From Actinomycetota bacterium (GTDB taxonomy: Bacteria > Actinomycetota > Thermoleophilia > Gaiellales > F1-60-MAGs149), in contig VGBM01000013.1 in NCBI GenBank assembly GCA_016870485.1, positions 1 through 43,685 on the forward strand: DNA of 43,685 bases, read 5' to 3'. The translations under genes and the position numbers were made by a program. Shown here piece after piece: positions 34,698 to 42,459 of this stretch; positions within the stretch are counted from its first letter, which is position 1, and each line of letters opens with the position of its first letter. Below the pieces are notes generated by a model. The model was not told the DNA's origin. It ran no database searches and was given only the letters and a program-made list of their open reading frames with translations.

Positions 34698-35465
34698 GTG
34701 GACGATGCCGCTCACGCGACCGCCCGGGCCCTGCTCGACCTGCGCCGCGCGCATGCGGACGCGGTGCTGCCCGCCGACCTCGTGCCGGCCGACCTCGACG
34801 CGGCCTACGCCGCGCACGTCGCCCTGCTCGACCTGCTCTCCGCCGACGGCGGCGGGCCGCGCATCGGCTGGAAGGTCGGGTTCACGAACCAGACGGCGCA
34901 GGAGCGCAACGGCGCCACGGAGCCCGTCTTCGCGGGCCTGCTCGGCCAGCACGCCTACGCGGGCGAGGCCGAGATCCCGAGCCCGCGCGGGACGGGCCTC
35001 GGCGTCGAGCCGGAGATCGCGCTGCGCCTCGCCGCCCCGCTCGCCGGCCCCGTCTCGCAGCGCGAGGCCGCCGCCGCCGTCGAGGCCGTGGCGATCGCGA
35101 TGGAGGTCGTCGAGCAGCGCGGCGCGCCCGACCTCGCGACGAACATCGCCGACGGCATCCTGCAGTTCGGCTGCGTGCTCGGCGAGTGGCACCCCGACTG
35201 CGACCCGCTGGCCCTCGACCAGGCGCTGGTGCGGCTGCAGGTCGACGGCGAGACCAACGGCTTCATGCCCGCCTCCGAGGTGCTCGGCCACCCGCTCGCC
35301 GCGCTGGCCTGGCTGAGCGCCGCCGCCGACCGCCGGGGCGTCGAGTTGCGCCCCGGCGACGTGATCCTGACCGGCGCGATCTGTCCGGCCCAGCACCTCG
35401 ACCCGGGCCAGATGGCCGAGGTCGCGGCCGAGGGCCTCGGCGACATCCGCCTCTGGGTCGACTAG
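34698..35465 (+). CDS. 2-keto-4-pentenoate hydratase / 2-oxo-hexenedioate decarboxylase-like
   Basis: A 255-residue MhpD/fumarylacetoacetase-superfamily enzyme of meta-cleavage aromatic degradation. IGWKVGFTNQTAQERNG, GLGVEPEIALRL with the metal acids, AIAMEVVEQRG, TNIADGILQFGCVLG and DVILTGAICPAQHLDPGQ are family motifs. Hydratase and decarboxylase members look alike, so the exact reaction is open. No other meta-cleavage genes are in the window. The GTG start was chosen for its promoter spacing; a longer frame runs back into the opposite gene. Confidence 0.87.
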   Translation: MDDAAHATARALLDLRRAHADAVLPADLVPADLDAAYAAHVALLDLLSADGGGPRIGWKVGFTNQTAQERNGATEPVFAGLLGQHAYAGEAEIPSPRGTGLGVEPEIALRLAAPLAGPVSQREAAAAVEAVAIAMEVVEQRGAPDLATNIADGILQFGCVLGEWHPDCDPLALDQALVRLQVDGETNGFMPASEVLGHPLAALAWLSAAADRRGVELRPGDVILTGAICPAQHLDPGQMAEVAAEGLGDIRLWVD

Positions 35466-36475
35466 AGCAGCGGCTCGACGGCGCCCGCCGCCCAGGCGCG
35501 GGCGAGGCTGCGGTCGGCCCACTCGGCCCGCTCCTCGGCGAACGCCGTGAACGGCCCATCCCAGGCCGCCGCGGCGCGCCGGCAGGCATCGGGGAGGGCG
35601 ATCGGCGCCGCCACCCCGGCCCGGGCCACGAGCCCGGTCAGGGGCCGCCAGGCCCCCATCGGCTGGCGCTCCACGAGGTGGCGCAGGGGCCGCGACCCGC
35701 GCCCGCCGAGGATCGCGCAGTCGGCGATCCCGAGGCCGGCGTCGACGAGGCCCCGGGCGGCCGCGCCGGCCCGCTCCGCCAGCCGCGCCTCCGCGAGCAC
35801 GAGCGTGCCCTTGGGTGCGAGCGCCGCGGCGATCTGCGCGATGCCCTCCGTCGTCTCCGCGTCACCCGCCCGGAACTGCTCGAGCAGCCCCGACAGGACC
35901 AGCACCACCGGGTAGCGCTCGCCCGTGCGGGCCAGGTCGCCGTAGGCCCCGACGCGCAGCTCGAGGTCCGCGGCGCCCGCCGCGGCCTGCCGCGCGCGGC
36001 CCGCGCTGATCGCGCCCTCGGCGAGGTCGATCCCGACGAAGCGGCGGTCCGGGTGGCGCGACGACAGCCACGCCTCGAGGTAGCCGGCGTTGCTGCCGCA
36101 GGAGAGCACATCGCCCGCCGGCAGGACACACAGGAGCGCGTCCGCCCAGACCCCGAGCGTGAGCACCTCGACCCAGACGCGCGACAGGTCGACGGCGATC
36201 AGGTCCCGCCAGCCGCCCGCCGCGAGCGCGGCGGCCACCGCGCCCTCGCCCTCGGGGATCGGGCGGTCGTAGCGGCGCCGGATCGCCTCGCGCCAGACGG
36301 GGTCCTCGCCCCCGCTCTCGGCCTCGCGCTCGAAGCGCAGCCGGTCGCCGCGCAGCGCGCGCAGCAGCACCGGGTCGAGGTCGGACTCGGCGGCCAGGGG
36401 GCGCGCGCCCCAGACGTCGGCCAGGTACCCGGCGAACGCGTCGACGGCCGCCGACTCCACCACGGGCCGCCTCAT
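35462..36475 (-). CDS. class I SAM-dependent methyltransferase-like protein
   Basis: A 337-residue protein. The N-terminal half (1-125) is not recognised, though it contains the charged LLRALRGDRLRFEREAESGG. The SAM-binding core follows: VLSCGSNAGYLEAWLSSRHP corresponds to motif I, then RFVGIDLAEGAISAGRARQ, VVLVLSGLLEQF and KGTLVLAEARLAER. Its ATG overlaps the stop of the preceding small gene (ATGA), so the two are made together. The substrate is unknown. Confidence 0.75.
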   Translation of the reverse strand: MRRPVVESAAVDAFAGYLADVWGARPLAAESDLDPVLLRALRGDRLRFEREAESGGEDPVWREAIRRRYDRPIPEGEGAVAAALAAGGWRDLIAVDLSRVWVEVLTLGVWADALLCVLPAGDVLSCGSNAGYLEAWLSSRHPDRRFVGIDLAEGAISAGRARQAAAGAADLELRVGAYGDLARTGERYPVVLVLSGLLEQFRAGDAETTEGIAQIAAALAPKGTLVLAEARLAERAGAAARGLVDAGLGIADCAILGGRGSRPLRHLVERQPMGAWRPLTGLVARAGVAAPIALPDACRRAAAAWDGPFTAFAEERAEWADRSLARAWAAGAVEPLL

Positions 36476-36915
36476 CGCCCGCACTCCCGCAGGCGCGCGC
36501 GCTCCGCCTCGAGCCGGGCGGCCAGCGCCGGGTCGCCCGCCGATCGCTCGAGCACGGCGGCCGCGAGGCGCACGGCGTCGTCGGGCGGCGGCGCCGCCGC
36601 GTCGAGCACGGCGCGCACCGCGCCCTCGAGCGAGGCCGAGCCCGCCGCGGCGAGCAGCGCCTCGACGAGCGGCCCGAGGCGCGGCGGCACGCGGTCGCCC
36701 TGCGGCCGTGGCCGGCGCGGCTCGACGGCCCCCCGCTCGCGCAGGATGCGGCTGATCTGGACCTGGACGCTGCCGACCGACTTGAGCCCGTGGCGGTCCG
36801 CGAACTCCTGCGCGAATTCGCTCCACGGCCGCGTGTCGGTCTCCGGGCGCGCGTCGATCGCGGCGCGCAGGAGGGCCGCGGTGGACGTGCGGGGCTTGGC
36901 GGGCGGGTCGGCCAC
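36472..36915 (-). CDS. uncharacterised 147-residue protein
   Basis: Not recognised. The first 70 residues (LLRAAIDARPETDTRPWSEF, FADRHGLKSVGSVQVQISRI) look like a small winged-helix or HTH domain that could bind DNA. The second half is alanine- and leucine-rich and helical (SLEGAVRAVLDAAAPPPDDA). The GTG at 36915 gives a compact protein; GATCAT 6 bases upstream is a possible weak -10. It lies 53 bases after the TetR gene and is coupled to the methyltransferase gene. Confidence 0.65.
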   Translation of the reverse strand: MADPPAKPRTSTAALLRAAIDARPETDTRPWSEFAQEFADRHGLKSVGSVQVQISRILRERGAVEPRRPRPQGDRVPPRLGPLVEALLAAAGSASLEGAVRAVLDAAAPPPDDAVRLAAAVLERSAGDPALAARLEAERARLRECGR

Positions 36916-36968
36916 GGGGCAATGATCCCATGCCGGGACGCGCGGCGGCGCGGCGACCCGGACCTGCG

Positions 36969-37583
36969 CTACGGGGTGCGCGGCCGGAGCAGCGCCTCGG
37001 CCGTGTGGATCAGCCGGTCGACGAGCTCGGAGCCGCTCGCGTCCGAGTCGAGCGCGTAGATCCGCAGCGCGATCCCGTCGAACAGCGCGCCGAGCACGTC
37101 GGCGACGTCCTCGGCCGGGGCGACGGGATCGAACACGCCCACCGCCTCGCCCTCGCGCACCACCTCGGCGATCGCGGAGACCCAGCGCAGGTTCGAGCGC
37201 CGGCCCGAGCCGCGCAGCTCGGGGTCGCGCAGGGCCGCGCCAAGGAAGTCGAGCCACATCCGCCACGAGTCGACGCGCTCGCCGAGCCGCGTGCCGAGGT
37301 AGACCAGCAGCACCTGCAGGCGCTCCCACGGGTCGGCCTGGCCCGTCCGCAGCACCTCCACCTGGGCGTCCGTCTCGTCGATCCACGTCTGCAGCGCCTC
37401 GAGCAGCATCCGCCGGCGCGTCCCGAAGTGGTGCTGAAGCGTCCCGACGGCCACCCCCGCCTCGTCGGCGACGTCCTGGAAGCGCGTGTCTGCGTAGCCG
37501 CGGCGCGCGATCACGCGGACCACGGCGGCGAGCAGCTCGACCCGGCGCTCCGTGCCGACGGGGGTGGCGCCGCGGGTGGACAT
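36969..37583 (-). CDS. TetR family transcriptional regulator
   Basis: A 204-residue TetR regulator. The N-terminal helix-turn-helix is RRGYADTRFQDVADEAGVAV followed by GTLQHHFGTRRRMLLEAL. The C-terminal ligand domain contains SWRMWLDFLGAALRDPELR and FDGIALRIYALD, similar to BetI-like TetR_C domains. The ATG at 37583 removes an unlikely 34-residue basic extension. It is divergent from the polyamine-type ABC operon, and a strong palindrome lies between them, so it is the best candidate repressor of that operon. Confidence 0.88.
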   Translation of the reverse strand: MSTRGATPVGTERRVELLAAVVRVIARRGYADTRFQDVADEAGVAVGTLQHHFGTRRRMLLEALQTWIDETDAQVEVLRTGQADPWERLQVLLVYLGTRLGERVDSWRMWLDFLGAALRDPELRGSGRRSNLRWVSAIAEVVREGEAVGVFDPVAPAEDVADVLGALFDGIALRIYALDSDASGSELVDRLIHTAEALLRPRTP

Positions 37584-37628
37584 AGGCGCAGGGTCGGGTC
37601 GCCGGCCGCCGGTGTCAAGCGCCCGGGT

Positions 37629-37645
37629 GGACCACAGGGTGGTCC
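37629..37645. promoter_or_regulatory. candidate TetR operator (perfect 7-3-7 palindrome)
   Basis: GGACCACAGGGTGGTCC has perfect 7-bp arms around AGG. It lies 46 bases before the TetR ATG and 17 bases before the putative -35 box of the ABC operon. The position fits autoregulation of TetR and control of the importer. Confidence 0.6.
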
Positions 37646-37661
37646 GAATCACCTCACCGGC

Positions 37662-37720
37662 TTGCAATTTCAGCCTCCGCATCAATAATACGTCTGTACG
37701 GGTGGGAGACGAGGGGGAGG
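37662..37720 (+). promoter_or_regulatory. ABC operon promoter and ribosome-binding site
   Basis: TTGCAA (37662-37667) and AATAAT (37684-37689) are spaced 16 bases apart in an A/T island rare in this window. GGGGGAGG (37713-37720) ends 3 bases before the GTG at 37724. Unlike most genes here, this one has a conventional leader of about 30 bases. Confidence 0.55.
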
Positions 37721-37723
37721 TCC

Positions 37724-38878
37724 GTGGACGGCCATATCGTTCTCAGCGCGGTGACCAAGGCCTTCGGCGATAACGTCGTCGTCGACGACATCGACCTGTC
37801 GATCGCCGAGGGGGAGTTCTTCTCCATGCTCGGCCCGTCCGGCTGCGGCAAGACCACGACGCTGCGCATGATCGCGGGCTTTGAGGTCCCCACGCTCGGC
37901 ACTGTCACCCTCCAGGGCACCGACGTCACCACCGTTCCGCCCGCGAAGCGCAACGTCAACATGGTCTTCCAGGCCTACGCGCTGTTCCCCCACATGACCG
38001 TGCAGGAGAACGTCGAGTTCGGCCTCAAGATCAAGAAGGTCGGGCGCGACGAGGTCAAGTCGCGCGCCGCGGAGGCAATCCGCTCCGTGCAGCTCGAGGG
38101 CTTCGAGAAGCGCAAGCCCGCGCAGCTCTCCGGCGGCCAGCAGCAGCGCGTCGCGCTGGCCCGCGCCCTCGTCAACCGCCCCGCCGCCCTGCTCCTCGAC
38201 GAGCCGCTCGGCGCCCTCGACCTCAAGCTGCGCAAGGAGATGCAGCTCGAACTCAAGGAGATCCAGGTCCGCACCGGCACCACCTTCGTCTACGTCACCC
38301 ACGACCAGGAGGAGGCGCTGACGATGTCCGACCGCATCGCAGTCATGAACAACGGCATCGTCGAGCAGTGCGCCGGCCCCCGCGAGATCTACGAGCACCC
38401 CGCGACAGCCTTCGTGGCCGGCTTCATCGGCACGTCGAACCTCGTCAACATGCGCGTCGACCGCAACGCGGGCGGCTGCGCCCTGATGGACGTCTCGGAG
38501 GGCCAGCGCATCGCGGCCCTCAGCGACCAGGGCTCCGGGAGCCTCCAGATCACGGTGCGCCCGGAGAAGATCCACCTCTCGCCCGAGGGCCTCGGCGACA
38601 ACGCCTCCTCGGTCGGTGGCCGCATCGCGGACGTCGTCTACCTCGGCTCGATGACCCAGCTGATCGTCGACCTACCCACCGGCGACAGGCTGACCGTCCA
38701 CCGCCTCAATGACGAGGCGGCCGTCGCCGACCCCCGGGTCGGCGACACCATTACGCTGCATTGGGCAGCGCAGAACAGTTTCGTGATCGCGGTGGGAGCC
38801 GCGGGCGCGAACGGAGGATCCGCCACGGCGCACGGTGCGCCGGGCGATAACAGCGAGAGGGAGGACCCGAATGCGTGA
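37724..38878 (+). CDS. potA: polyamine-type ABC transporter ATP-binding protein
   Basis: The 384-residue ATPase of a PotA/FbpC-like importer. Walker A is GPSGCGKTT, the signature is LSGGQQQR, Walker B is [12 protein letters not shown] and the switch is [14 protein letters not shown]-type C-terminal domain follows (about residues 245-355, including [14 protein letters not shown] and [14 protein letters not shown]). The family includes spermidine/putrescine, iron and opine systems; the polyamine call rests on the whole operon. The last 8 bases overlap the lipoprotein gene. Confidence 0.9.
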   Translation: MDGHIVLSAVTKAFGDNVVVDDIDLSIAEGEFFSMLGPSGCGKTTTLRMIAGFEVPTLGTVTLQGTDVTTVPPAKRNVNMVFQAYALFPHMTVQENVEFGLKIKKVGRDEVKSRAAEAIRSVQLEGFEKRKPAQLSGGQQQRVALARALVNRPAALLLDEPLGALDLKLRKEMQLELKEIQVRTGTTFVYVTHDQEEALTMSDRIAVMNNGIVEQCAGPREIYEHPATAFVAGFIGTSNLVNMRVDRNAGGCALMDVSEGQRIAALSDQGSGSLQITVRPEKIHLSPEGLGDNASSVGGRIADVVYLGSMTQLIVDLPTGDRLTVHRLNDEAAVADPRVGDTITLHWAAQNSFVIAVGAAGANGGSATAHGAPGDNSEREDPNA

Positions 38879-40106
38879 GCACATGGACCGGAAGGGCTTC
38901 TTGGCCCTGTCCGGCGCGACCGGCCTCGCGGCGTTCCTCGCCGCGTGCGGCGGTTCGTCGTCGTCGGACAGCGGCTCGGAGAGCGTCAACGAGGCACAGG
39001 CCGAGGGCGTCGAGGCCGAGGAGGCCGCCGCCGCCGTCGCCTTCGACCCCGCCACGGAGCCGGGCGGCCCGATCGAGATCTTCACCTGGGCCGGCTACGA
39101 CAACGACCCCGAGGCGGGCGCGCCGTGGATGTGGAGCCAGTACGAGGAGGGCCCGTACGGGACCGAGTCGCCGCTGAAGTTCACGTTCCTCGAGGACGAC
39201 GGCCAGGCCCTGGCGAAGGTGGCCTCGGGCTACAGCCCCGACATCACGCACCCCTGCATCGCCTACACGGTGCAGTGGAAGGAGGCGGGCCTGATCCAGC
39301 CGCTCGACCTCAACCTGCTGCCCGACTATGACGGCATCCCGGCGGCGATCAACGCCGGCGCCATCATCGAAGGCCAGCCGTACCTGCTGCCGTTCGACGT
39401 CGGCTTCTCGTGCCTGACCTACGACGCCGACGCGATCAGCTTCGACAACTACGGCGGCGAGGAGACCTGGCAGGTCCTGCTCGACGAGGCCTACAAGGGC
39501 AAGATGGCGCTGTTCTCCGATGACGTGGCCCTTATCAAGATCGGCCATCTGATCAACGACAGCCAGGCCGGCGTGGCCCCGACCGACCCGAATGTCCTGA
39601 CGACGGAGCAGATCGCCGCCGCCAAGGAGACGGCGCTCAAGGTCAAGCCGAACCTGCGCAACTACTGGACGTCGCAGACCGACACGGTCAACGACTTCCT
39701 CAACGGCAACCTGCTCGCCACCTACACGTGGCCGGACGGCTACTGGAAGATCAAGAACGACGAGAAGATGAAGGACCGCAACATCAAGTACATGCAGCCC
39801 AAGGAGGGCCGCCTGGCCTGGGTCTGCGGCATGGTGCTGAGCTCGTCCACCAAGCAGCCGGGCCGCGCCACCATGGCGATGGCGGCGTCGAACACGCCGC
39901 AGGCGGGCGCCGACCTGACGGACGTATTCCAGTACGCGTCCGCCCAGCAGAAGGGCGTCATGGACCTGATCCAGGACAAGGCCCTGATCTCGGCGTTCGA
40001 CATCGACAAGCCGGAGGCCTGGGAGCCGCCGAACGCGTGGTTCGAGGCGCCGCTGCCGAACTACAAGGAGTACATCACGGCCGGCCAGGAGGTCAAGGCC
40101 GCCTAG
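38871..40106 (+). CDS. polyamine-type ABC substrate-binding lipoprotein, copy 1
   Basis: A 411-residue PotD/PotF-like periplasmic binding protein. The start [15 protein letters not shown] resembles a twin-arginine signal with RK instead of RR, and the lipobox is FLAACGG (Cys25). A Ser/Asp/Glu-rich linker precedes the mature domain with IEIFTWAGYDNDP, ASGYSPDITHPC, PFDVGFSCLTYDADAI and RNYWTSQTDTVNDFLNG. GAGGGAGGA lies about 5 bases before the ATG. A close paralogue is encoded at 42460. The ligand could be a polyamine or another cationic amine. Confidence 0.88.
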   Translation: MREHMDRKGFLALSGATGLAAFLAACGGSSSSDSGSESVNEAQAEGVEAEEAAAAVAFDPATEPGGPIEIFTWAGYDNDPEAGAPWMWSQYEEGPYGTESPLKFTFLEDDGQALAKVASGYSPDITHPCIAYTVQWKEAGLIQPLDLNLLPDYDGIPAAINAGAIIEGQPYLLPFDVGFSCLTYDADAISFDNYGGEETWQVLLDEAYKGKMALFSDDVALIKIGHLINDSQAGVAPTDPNVLTTEQIAAAKETALKVKPNLRNYWTSQTDTVNDFLNGNLLATYTWPDGYWKIKNDEKMKDRNIKYMQPKEGRLAWVCGMVLSSSTKQPGRATMAMAASNTPQAGADLTDVFQYASAQQKGVMDLIQDKALISAFDIDKPEAWEPPNAWFEAPLPNYKEYITAGQEVKAA

Positions 40107-40118
40107 CCGGAGGGGTTC

Positions 40119-40150
40119 CGGGGGAGGGTCGCCGCGGCGGCCCTCCCCCG
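40119..40150 (+). other. strong intercistronic hairpin
   Basis: CGGGGGAGGG (40119-40128) pairs perfectly with CCCTCCCCCG (40141-40150). The 12-base loop contains CCGCGG, so the stem can extend. There is no T-run. The hairpin sits between the lipoprotein and permease genes, where such structures protect the upstream mRNA and lower downstream expression, giving more binding protein than permease. Confidence 0.7.
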
Positions 40151-40170
40151 ACCCACCCGCCCGCCGCGCC

Positions 40171-41334
40171 ATGGCCACGGTCGCCGACAAGCCCCGGCTT
40201 CCCCGGAAGCGGAGCCGCCGCGAGCGCCGCAACGACGGCGGCTCGGCGCTGTCCACGTACGGCCTGCTCGCGCCGACCCTGCTCGTCCTCGCGGCGTTCT
40301 TCCTGCTGCCGCTCTACTACATCTTCCTGTTCTCGGTGGCCCTGAAGCGGTTCTCGCCCACGGAGGCGCTCGCCGCCCTCAACGGCGAGCTGAACGGCTT
40401 CTCCGGCGAGCTCTGGGGCAATCTCGTCTCGTGGAACGTCGACGTGGCCGTGCTCGGCCTCGACTTCGCGATCCCCGCCGTCCTGATCGGCGTCGTCCTG
40501 ATCGTGCTGCTGGTCCTGACGGTGGCCGGCGGGCGGCTCTCGGAGCGCCACGGCACGTGGATCGTCGGGATCGCCTTCGCGCTGCTCCTGATGCCCTTCC
40601 TGACGATCCCGGCGGGCAACTCGCTGCTCCGGATCATGCAGTTCACGAGCGAGGGCATCCAGCTCAACCTCTTCTTCAAGTCGGTGACGATGGCGATGAC
40701 CTCGTCCGTGATCGCGGTGATCGTCGCGATCCCCGTCGCCTACTTCCTCGCCTTCTGCGTCCAGAGGTCGAAGTACACGTGGCTGTTGATCGTGATCGCG
40801 CCGTTTCTCACCTCGTACCTCCTGCGCGTCTTCGCCTGGAAGGTGATCCTCGGCGACCAGGGCCTGATCAACTCGGGCCTGATGACCATCGGGATCATCG
40901 ACGAGCCCCTGACCTTCCTGATCTACAGCCAGTTCACGGTGATGGTGGTGCTCACGTACGCGTGGGTGCCCTTCATCTGCCTGCCGATCTTCCTCGCCTT
41001 CGAGACGATCGACCGGCGCCTGCTCGAGGCCTCGATGGACCTCGGCGCAACGCGCTGGCAGGCCTTCCGCAAAATCACCCTGCCGATCGCCGCCCCCGGC
41101 GTCGTCGCCGCCTTCCTGTTCGTCTTCATCCCGTCGATCGGGGAGTACGTCACCCCCACCCTCGTCGGCGGCGTCGACGGCACGATGTTCGGCCAGAACC
41201 TCGCTAGCCAGTTCGTCGGCGGCAGCTTCAACTGGCAGTACGGCTCCGCGATGGCCCTCTTCCTCATGGGTGTCGTCCTGATCCTCGTGTTCGCCACCTC
41301 GCGCTTCCTGCGCGCCGGCGGGGGCGGACTCTAG
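40171..41334 (+). CDS. potB: polyamine-type ABC permease 1, with inserted membrane hairpin
   Basis: A 387-residue permease of the PotB type. A basic N-terminus (KPRLPRKRSRRERR) precedes the first membrane helix (about 30-55). The core of four to five helices starts near residue 172, and the EAA loop is EASMDLGATRWQAFRKITLP. Family members are usually near 290 residues. The extra length is an insertion between helix 1 and the core holding two more hydrophobic segments (about 99-119 and 130-147). No Shine-Dalgarno is obvious before the ATG. Confidence 0.87.
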   Translation: MATVADKPRLPRKRSRRERRNDGGSALSTYGLLAPTLLVLAAFFLLPLYYIFLFSVALKRFSPTEALAALNGELNGFSGELWGNLVSWNVDVAVLGLDFAIPAVLIGVVLIVLLVLTVAGGRLSERHGTWIVGIAFALLLMPFLTIPAGNSLLRIMQFTSEGIQLNLFFKSVTMAMTSSVIAVIVAIPVAYFLAFCVQRSKYTWLLIVIAPFLTSYLLRVFAWKVILGDQGLINSGLMTIGIIDEPLTFLIYSQFTVMVVLTYAWVPFICLPIFLAFETIDRRLLEASMDLGATRWQAFRKITLPIAAPGVVAAFLFVFIPSIGEYVTPTLVGGVDGTMFGQNLASQFVGGSFNWQYGSAMALFLMGVVLILVFATSRFLRAGGGGL

Positions 41335-42171
41335 ATGGGGGCGCGCGACTCCTCCACGTTCGTCCTGATCTCGCCGATCGGCAAGCGCGTCCTGCTCGTG
41401 TTCTTCGCAGTCTTCCTGGTTTTCCTGTACCTGCCCACGATCCTGCTCGTGATCTTCTCGTTCAACGATTCGACGGTGGCCGCCTTCCCGCTCGATGGCT
41501 TCACGCTGCGCTGGTACGAGCTGTCTTGGCAGACGGGCGAGATCCGCCAGTCGTTGTCGGCCAGTCTTAAGGTCGCCGTGGCATCCGCCGCCATCGCCAC
41601 GCTCCTGGCCCTGCTCGGCTCCTACCCGCTGGCTCGACGCAACGTTCGCTTCCGGCCGCTGATGTCAGCGCTCCTGCTCGTGCCGCTGGTCGTCCCCACG
41701 GTGGTCGTTGCCGTTTCGCTCCTGACCATGTTCCAGCGCGGCGCGATCCCGATCGGCCTCGGCCTGCCCAGCATCATGATCGGCCACGTGATCATCGCGC
41801 TGCCCTTCGCGGTCCTGATCCTCCTGCCTCGCATCGCGTCGATCGACCGCCGCCTCGAGGAGGCCGCCTCGGACCTCGGCGCCAATGGCTTGCAGACCTT
41901 CCGCTTCGTGCTCTTGCCGCTGATCTTCCCGTCGATCATCTCGGCGTTCATGATCGCCTTCGTCTTCTCGATCGACGAGGTCGTGATCGCGTCGTTCCTC
42001 AGCTCCGAGCAGCCGACCTACCCGGTGTACCTGTACTCGGGCCTGAAGTTCCCCGAGAAGACGCAGGCCCTGATCCCGGTCGCCACGATCATGATCCTGA
42101 TCAGCTTCCTGCTCGCGTTCGGGGCCGAGGCGATCCGGCGCTACGGCGAACGCAAGCTCGAGGGCCGCTGA
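41335..42171 (+). CDS. potC: polyamine-type ABC permease 2
   Basis: The 278-residue PotC-type partner permease with six hydrophobic segments. Typical are YLPTILLVIFSFNDS near the first helix, TLRWYELSWQ, the EAA loop EAASDLGANGLQTFRFVLLP and SIDEVVIASFLSS. Length is normal, in contrast to its elongated partner. The ATG directly follows the upstream TAG with no gap. Third-position A and T become more frequent from here to the window end. Confidence 0.9.
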   Translation: MGARDSSTFVLISPIGKRVLLVFFAVFLVFLYLPTILLVIFSFNDSTVAAFPLDGFTLRWYELSWQTGEIRQSLSASLKVAVASAAIATLLALLGSYPLARRNVRFRPLMSALLLVPLVVPTVVVAVSLLTMFQRGAIPIGLGLPSIMIGHVIIALPFAVLILLPRIASIDRRLEEAASDLGANGLQTFRFVLLPLIFPSIISAFMIAFVFSIDEVVIASFLSSEQPTYPVYLYSGLKFPEKTQALIPVATIMILISFLLAFGAEAIRRYGERKLEGR

Positions 42172-42173
42172 CC

Positions 42174-42398
42174 GTGCGCCTCGCGATCGCCGTGCTTGCC
42201 GCAGTGGTCGTGCTGGGCGGGTCCGCGGTGGCCGTCGCCTCGTCGGCCACCAACGAGGACGGGCAGCGCCGCGCTCGCGCGATCGCCGTGCTCGGCGAGA
42301 CCACGGGCGTCGACTGCGACTGCACGGCCGGCATCCGGGCCAAGGAGCGGATCGAGAACGGACTCGCAGACGGCGAGCCGGGCGCGCTAGGCTCGTGA
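42174..42398 (+). CDS. small exported protein with a DCDC motif, unknown
   Basis: A 74-residue protein starting at a GTG 2 bases after potC. Residues 1-22 form a signal peptide or single membrane anchor (LAIAVLAAVVVLGGSAVAVA). The remaining 50 residues are charged and contain two cysteines two residues apart in VDCDCTAG, then a helix RAKERIENGLADGE. I do not recognise it. Its place between the permeases and the second binding protein suggests it belongs to the transport system. The frame is short, so it needs confirmation. Confidence 0.5.
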   Translation: MRLAIAVLAAVVVLGGSAVAVASSATNEDGQRRARAIAVLGETTGVDCDCTAGIRAKERIENGLADGEPGALGS

Positions 42399-42408
42399 TT
42401 CCGTTTTT
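42374..42408 (+). terminator. candidate weak intrinsic terminator or attenuator
   Basis: CGAGCC (42374-42379) pairs with GGCTCG (42390-42395), and TTTTT follows at 42404-42408. The 8-base gap between stem and T-run is longer than ideal, so it may act as a partial terminator before the second lipoprotein gene. Confidence 0.35.
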
Positions 42409-42459
42409 CTTCTGGACCACGAACGATGGGCAGAGTTCGCCTCAACCGAAGGGATTCAC

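Noticed and set aside
42414..42420. Second TetR operator upstream of lipoprotein copy 2
   Set aside because: GGACCAC repeats one arm of the 37629-37645 palindrome, but the matching right arm is absent. A 7-base match can occur by chance.
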